Shown: positions 59,103-64,000 of the stretch, piece after piece | How positions within the stretch are numbered: position 1 is the first letter of the stretch | Layout: the number at the start of each line of letters is the position of its first letter | Origin: Histoplasma ohiense | Taxonomy: Eukaryota > Ascomycota > Eurotiomycetes > Onygenales > Ajellomycetaceae | DNA: 64,000 nucleotides | Direction of reading: 5' to 3' | NCBI GenBank assembly: GCA_017607445.1 | Contig: JAEVHH010000006.1 | Coordinates: 2,790,001 to 2,854,000 of the forward strand | Notes under the pieces: generated by a model | Databases searched by the model: none | What the model was told of the DNA's origin: nothing | The model's input: the letters and a program-made list of their open reading frames with translations, nothing else | Program-made: the position numbers and the translations under genes

Positions 59103-60193
59103 TAGACTGACCAGTGGGATCATGAATTTCATGTTTGATTTGGTTTGGTTTGGTCCCAGTCCATTTCTTGGCGTGATTTTCAGTGGAACCAGAATCAGAA
59201 TGGGAGTGTAAAGTGACTAGAATTATTAGAACATGAGTGAAATGGAACTAATAAATCTTGATATTTCATGTAAAGTGACTGACTATCAAAAATAAGAACA
59301 TGATCTGAGACTGATTATGATTTTGACTGAGGTTTGGTCCTGTTCTGATGATTATATAATACATATCTTAGATATCAATCTGATGATATGATTGGTGGAG
59401 ATATCACCCCTATCTAGTGCTGTCAACCAATTTACCGCTGCCAATCTATCTACTGCTGCAAGCTATCCCTCGCTGCTAAGCTATCGCCGCTGCCAACCTA
59501 TCTATCACTGCCAATCTATCTATCGCTGCTAATCTATCGCTGCTAATCTATCGCTGCTAATCTATCGCTGCTAATCTATCGCTGCTGCCAATCTATCTAT
59601 CGCTGCTAATCTATCTATCGCTGCTAATCTATCGCCGCTGCCAATCTATCCCTCACTGCTAAGCTATCCCTCGCTGCTAAGCTATCCCTCACTACTAAGC
59701 TATCTATCACTGCTAATCTATCGCTGCCAACCTATCTATCACTGCCAATCTATCTATCGCTGCTAATCTATCACTGCTAATCTATCGCTGCTAATCTATC
59801 ACTGCTAATCTATTGCTGCTAATCTATCGCTGCCAACCTATCTACCGCGGCGAATCTATCTATCACTATCATTACTAGTTCAAAATAGAACTAGAGCATA
59901 AATACACTAAACTTCTTTTGATAGATAATGATTTTTGGTAACACTCATAGCATTATATCATCTATATAGGGTAAATCATGGTCCCATTTGGTCCCATTTT
60001 AACAAAATGGGACCAAATGGGACCAGAATCAGTAATTTATAAGAAGAACATGACCTGGGACTAGATTTATAATATAAACAGTGTAAAGTGACTAATTTAA
60101 TAAACACTATATGAGACCAGAACTAAGAAATTTGATAATGGAACTGAAGAAATATTTAGTCCCAGTTCTATACATGATCACACAGCCAGTCTA
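59103..60193. mobile_element. hAT-like non-autonomous element, 1091 bp, 8-bp TSD
   Basis: Inserted in LINE-A#2. Left flank TTTATCTA (59095-59102), right flank CTTATCTA (60194-60201); the empty site in LINE-A#1 reads CTCATCTA (3722-3729). Ends are imperfect inverted repeats: TAGACTG, about seven variable bases, GATCATG on both sides. Subterminal GGTCCCA/TGGGACC motifs recur, including a perfect 22-bp inverted repeat at 59979-60000 and 60004-60025 with a 3-base spacer. No transposase frame. An 8-bp duplication and subterminal motif clusters are typical of hAT elements. CpGs persist, so it is younger than, or exempt from, the mutation that hit its host LINE. Confidence 0.82.
59430..59870 (+). 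repeat. Tandem array of CTATCGCTGCTAAT-type units inside the hAT-like element
   Basis: About 30 degenerate units of 13-18 bases built from CTATC, GCTGC and TAAT/CAAT, some with an extra CTAT or CCTCA. Irregular unit length and absence of unique spacers rule out a CRISPR array. The array keeps many CpGs (ATCGCTG). Confidence 0.9.
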
Positions 60194-60523
60194 CTTATCT
60201 ACTGCAGCCTCAGTCTATGAACTCAAGGTCATATCCACAGTCAGTGAAATCCACACAGTGATCAAGCAGCTCAGTCAAGAGACAGAGTAAGAGTAATGAA
60301 ACAGAATCTGTGAAAAGCTCTCTGATTGATATCAGAGCTGAAGATTCAGCAGACTGACTATGAAATATCAAATAAAAACCTCTTCAGAGCTCATCATATC
60401 ATGGTATATTCTTCACTACTGACTCACACTTCACTTCTCTTATGAAGACTTCTTCTGATATCACAGATGCTTTCAGCATGCAGATGTGAGGCTTATCTAT
60501 ATCTGTGAACACAACAAAAACTC

Positions 60524-61056
60524 TGTGACAGATTAGTATCTGTTAGTAATTAATTTATACAACCAACTCCTCTTCTGCACCCATTTGTTTCTGACTGTTG
60601 TGATTTTGCATAACCTTCAATGTTCTTCTGCTCTGTGCTCTGTACTTGTGTAGTTTCTAACAATTTTTCTGTGTAGCTCTTAACATTCTTTCACTCCATG
60701 CTTCACACTTATATAGTCTCTAATGATTCTTCTGCATATCTTCTAACATTCTCTCACTCTGTGTTTCATGCTCATATAGTCTCTAATGATTCTTCTGTGT
60801 AGCTTTCAATGATTCTCTCATTCCACACTCCATACTTATGTAGTTTCTAATGATTCTTACATATACTTTTTAATGTTCTTTCACTTCATACTCCACTGTG
60901 GAGTGGCTTCTGATATTCTTTCATCTCAAACTTTCCTCTATAAGAACTCTCTTTGTATGATCTTTTCTTCTGATTTCTTTTCTCTTTCTTTTCTTAATCA
61001 ATTCATAATCTGTATTAGGATAGTGCTAGATTGTTAATCAAAGTACACTCATTACA
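60524..61056 (+). repeat. LTR-B, 5' LTR of gypsy-B#3, 533 bp
   Basis: TGTGACAG to CATTACA (usual end TGTTACA). Contains the internal CTCTGTGCTCTG-type units. CpG-free. Confidence 0.85.
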
Positions 61057-61451
61057 TTACAAATTGATTCTTCTGTGTTTTAGATCTGAGTGCCTCATTA
61101 TTAGTTCTTACACTCAAGTGCATTGTTTAAGGCCTGAGTGCTTTGTTATCAGTTCTTACATCTGAGTGCATTGTTTACAGATCTGAGTGCCTAGTCATTA
61201 CAAGAGATCTCTCATGAGCTCAAGTGTCTCTATTGTTAGTTATATAGATCATCATGTCTAAATATCTGAAACATAATCAACTGTGTTCTATGAGATCTGA
61301 GTGTCTATGAACTGTAACACTGTGAATAGTATTCACAAAGAAGCTTGATCAAGCTTAGTGCTGCAACACTGTAAATAGTGTCTGTGAGAGAACTGAGTGT
61401 CTACAAGTATTCCTTTTCTTTTATTATTATTATATGTTCTTAGATATTGAA
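61057..61451 (+). other. Gypsy-B#3 leader with GATCTGAGTGC-type repeats
   Basis: Untranslated leader between LTR and Gag. A motif of the form (A)GATCTGAGTGCCT / CTCAAGTGCATTG recurs about eight times at 15-50 bp spacing (61084-61400). No gene seen. The first bases (TTACAAATTGATTC) are also found inverted at 27408-27422, confirming that this belongs to gypsy-B. Confidence 0.7.
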
Positions 61452-62520
61452 ATGAACTACAAACAATTCTACAAACACCCACTGCATTCAAACACAGTGG
61501 ACAATAACTTAGACCTATGAAGCATTCTTCAGCAACAGATGCTACAGATGACTGAATTGCAACAATGACTTGCTGAAATAAGCACTTTCATATTCACCAT
61601 TTCTTCTACACTCACATCTCATGAAAAACTCTCAAGAGAGAAGCTCTCAATCCTCAACAAATACAAGAGAGATCTAGCACTCTATCTCATGTGAAAGTCA
61701 AAAACAAACACCAAATTGAACATCAACAGACAAGCAATAGACTCACTATTCAATCAAGCATGATATATTCATAGCAGATTGAATGACAATGTGTTAGCAA
61801 AATTCCAACTCTGAATGAGTCATTGTCAGAATCATCAGTATACATCAGAGCTAGTCTTTCAACAACTCAACTCTCTCTTTCTCAATTCTACACTTCAAGC
61901 CAAGGCATTAGACTGGCTTAATCAGACTCATCAGATGAATGTTGTGTTGGCAACTTATCTTTCTGAATTCAATCACAAGCTTCTAGAAGCAGATGAGCAA
62001 GACTGAAACAATACTGTCAAGATCAACATACTATTCAAGAATTTGAACTTTCAGTTGCATAACTGAAGTATAGAGTATTCAAAGCTCTCAATATACAGTA
62101 AATTCTACACTGATCTTCATCTGTTGAACAACAATCTGTCTCAGTTTCACACACTTCAAAATCACAGAGAATTTCACTGAACAAACACATACATCTCAAA
62201 CCACTCTGCAGCATCTCCCACCTCTAAATCAGAATCAATGAACTGAGTCTCATACATAAACACAAGTCATTCAAGAGTTCTCAACATCTCAGAAAAGAAT
62301 GTCACTGACTGAATTGTCAGAGAAGTCTGCATACACTGCAACAAGTCAGAGTACTTCACAAATCAATGTCTGAATGTGATCACTTCAAGTAAACCCCTCA
62401 CACACATAAACACTGCATTGTCTGTGGATAGACAAGAACAGAGAAAAGATAAGCTCTCACTCTAAAATATAAACAAAAGCTCAAGAAGCAGAAAGCTAGC
62501 TGAAGATTTGAGCAGAAGAT
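61452..62520 (+). pseudogene. Gypsy-B#3 Gag (broken)
   Basis: ATG at 61452 (MNYKQFYKHPLHS). Capsid-like part open at 61815-62006 (QLNSLFLNSTLQAKALDWL, LATYLSEFNHKLLEAD). A knuckle remnant near 62337-62377 reads CNKSEYFTNQC. Stops are mainly TGA. Confidence 0.78.
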
Positions 62521-62524
62521 GTAA

Positions 62525-62818
62525 GTGAATACAATCATAATCTCTGTCATTGTAAATAGCCTAGTCAACATACAAGCAATGATAGACAGTGGTTTTCTTC
62601 ATTACACTCTTATAGACACTCAGCTGATTGAGAAGCATAAGCTTCAGCATATTCTCTTTCTCAAGCCACATAAGCTCAATGAATTTGATAGCCTCAGAGG
62701 ATCAGTCTCCTACAACATGGTAAGATTTAACATCAACATAGAAGAACACAAGAAAAAGAATATATACATATATAAAATACAAGACCTTGAGTATGATCTA
62801 ATACTCAGTCTATCATAG
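62525..62818 (+). pseudogene. Gypsy-B#3 aspartic protease piece, DSG intact
   Basis: Retropepsin-like domain, 97 codons open. QAMIDSGFLHYTLID places the catalytic D-S-G at 62585-62593; DLEYDLILSLS near the end corresponds to the usual ILG-type strand before the linker. In live elements it cleaves the Gag-Pol polyprotein. Because the flanking frames are broken, it is counted as a remnant. Confidence 0.8.
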
Positions 62819-62836
62819 CTCACAGAATTTGAAACC

Positions 62837-64000
62837 TTGTTAAATGCATACAACTGCTGTCTTATTTTCCCAGAAGACAACTGTGTTTATAAGAAGAATG
62901 TTGATAGAACCACTGATCTCATTCAGATATCAGCAGAAGTGTACAAACTACTAATTCATCAAGTGTATGAGAAGAAGAACATTCAAGTGTTTGCTGCTAG
63001 TATGGCAGATATCAAAAAAGTGTTAGAAAAGCTAGAACTCAAAGATCCCAAGAAATCATGCAAGAAACTACTCAAATCATACAAAGACTTCACAGATGTA
63101 TTCAATGAGAAAGAAGCTGAAAAGCTTCTCTCTCATCAAGAACTCAGTATAGATTATACAATTGAGCTCATCAAGAAAGACAGTAAGAACTCATAATCAC
63201 TCTGAAATTCTCTCTACAGCATATTACACAACAAGCTTCTCATTCTACAAAAAACACTCAACAGATTACTGAACAAAGACTTCATTTATGTTAGCAACTC
63301 ATCCACCACAGCATCTGTACTGTTCACAAAGAAATCAGAAGAAGGCTTACAATTCTGCATTGACTATCAAGAACTCAACAAGATTATGTGAAAGAACTGA
63401 TATTCTCTTCCACTCATCAACAAAACACTCAAATAAATAGAAAAAGTAAAATGATTTACAAAGCTTGACATCTCTGCAGCCTTCTATAAGATAAGAATTA
63501 ATGAAGATGACAAATGACTAACCACTTTTTGTACACATTATGAATTATACAAATGGACAGTGACCCTCTTTGGATTAGTGAATGCCTCAAGCATGTTTCA
63601 GAAATACATTAACTGAGCTCTACAAGATCTGCTCAATAAGATCACCTCAGCATACATGAATAATATTCTGATCTTCACTGATGAACCACTCACTGAGCAT
63701 CACAAACACATACAACAAGTGCTTGACTGTCTATGAAAAGTCAGACTACAAGTGAACATTGACAAATGCAACTTCAAGATCAAGTCTACCATCTATCTAG
63801 AATTCATCATCAAAGCTGAAAAAGATGTACACATGGATTCTAAGAAGATGGAAGCAATCCTCAACTGAGAGACATCAGTCTCAGTAAAAAAGACTAGAAG
63901 CTTTCTAGAATTCATCAACTTCTACTGAAGATTCATCAAAGACTTCTCTGATATTATACAATCACTGACAGATCTGATCTGAAAAGACACTGTATTTCAA
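62837..64000 (+). pseudogene. Gypsy-B#3 linker and reverse transcriptase (broken, runs off the window)
   Basis: Linker 62837-63196 open (LIHQVYEKKNIQVF, KDFTDVFNEKEAEKLL). RT: LQFCIDYQELNKI near 63349, FTKLDISAAF near 63456, WTVTLFGLVNASSMFQKYIN near 63557-63615, catalytic box YMNN at 63653-63664, TRSFLEFINFY near 63894. TGA replaces several Trp codons, two of them shared with gypsy-B#2. Confidence 0.83.

Larger units (their letters stand above)
31900..60523 (+). mobile_element. LINE-A#2, heavily mutated, split by gypsy-C and an hAT-like MITE
   Basis: Pieces: 5' UTR and ORF1 start (about 31900-32517), then 54277-59102, then 60194-60523, where gypsy-B#3 cuts it off. The coding order matches LINE-A#1: ORF1 with Cys knuckle, endonuclease, reverse transcriptase, RNase H. 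Compared with LINE-A#1 it is further mutated, C to T and G to A not only at CpG but widely at CpC/GpG and some CpA/TpG. Almost no GG or CC is left, and no long frame survives except about 125 codons of the endonuclease end. The ORF1 frame on both sides of gypsy-C is compatible with one interrupted gene. Confidence 0.82.
60524..64000 (+). mobile_element. Gypsy-B#3: 5' part, continues beyond the window
   Basis: 5' LTR 60524-61056, leader, Gag (61452-62520), protease (62525-62818), RT up to the window end. It is inserted in the 3' end of LINE-A#2 (left TSD would be AACTC). It shares RT sequence with gypsy-B#2, including two TGA codons and the changed YMNN catalytic box. Confidence 0.87.

Noticed and set aside
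59430..59870. Possible CRISPR-like array
   Set aside because: Units are irregular in length and contiguous, there are no unique spacers or cas genes, and the array lies in a eukaryotic hAT-like element.

Overview
The window looks like a transposon-filled, AT-rich compartment of a filamentous ascomycete (Pezizomycotina) chromosome. It has short fungal introns (47 to 125 bp, GTATGT/GTAAGT donors, CTAAC-like branch sites), Tad1-like LINEs with RNase H, chromodomain Ty3/gypsy elements, hAT and Tc1/mariner relics, and repeat copies made CpG-poor by C-to-T mutation. A Eurotiomycete, possibly onygenalean, source is a low-confidence inference. I see no rRNA, tRNA or CRISPR array.

Only one conventional host gene is present. 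It is a 7-exon minus-strand gene at 29352-31236 for a 462-residue synembryn/RIC8-type protein, the guanine-nucleotide exchange factor and chaperone of G-protein alpha subunits. It sits in an island of normal, CpG-containing sequence (about 28097-31900) that also holds the end of a Tc1/mariner transposon and an adjoining MITE.

Everything else is nested transposons, whose order can be read from junctions and target-site duplications (TSDs). Left block (1-12626): LINE-B#1 is split by gypsy-B#1, which is split by gypsy-A#1, which is split by LINE-A#1. Middle block (12627-28096): a solo LTR-C, LINE-B#2 split by a complete minus-strand gypsy-D (16576-23882, TSD CTCTC), a gypsy-B#2 remnant, and inverted LTR-B pieces. 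Right block (31900-64000): LINE-A#2 is split by gypsy-C (32518-54276, TSD AGAAG). Gypsy-C itself carries two complete gypsy-A copies (33537-40661, TSD TCAAC; 46642-53785, TSD TCTGC). Further along LINE-A#2 is hit by an hAT-like MITE (59103-60193, 8-bp TSD) and by gypsy-B#3, which runs off the right edge.

The most interesting feature is an accessory gene lying antisense in the 3' region, between the chromodomain and the 3' LTR, of three different gypsy families (A, C and D). In family A it has three exons with conserved introns in all three copies and encodes about 345 residues with two cysteine modules of spacing C-x2-C-x11-C-x8/9-C-x2-C-x6-C. Families C and D carry one such module each (C-x2-C-x9/10-C-x8/9-C-x2-C-x6-C). 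Gypsy-B lacks the region. All copies here are broken by point mutations, mostly CpG to TpG/CpA.
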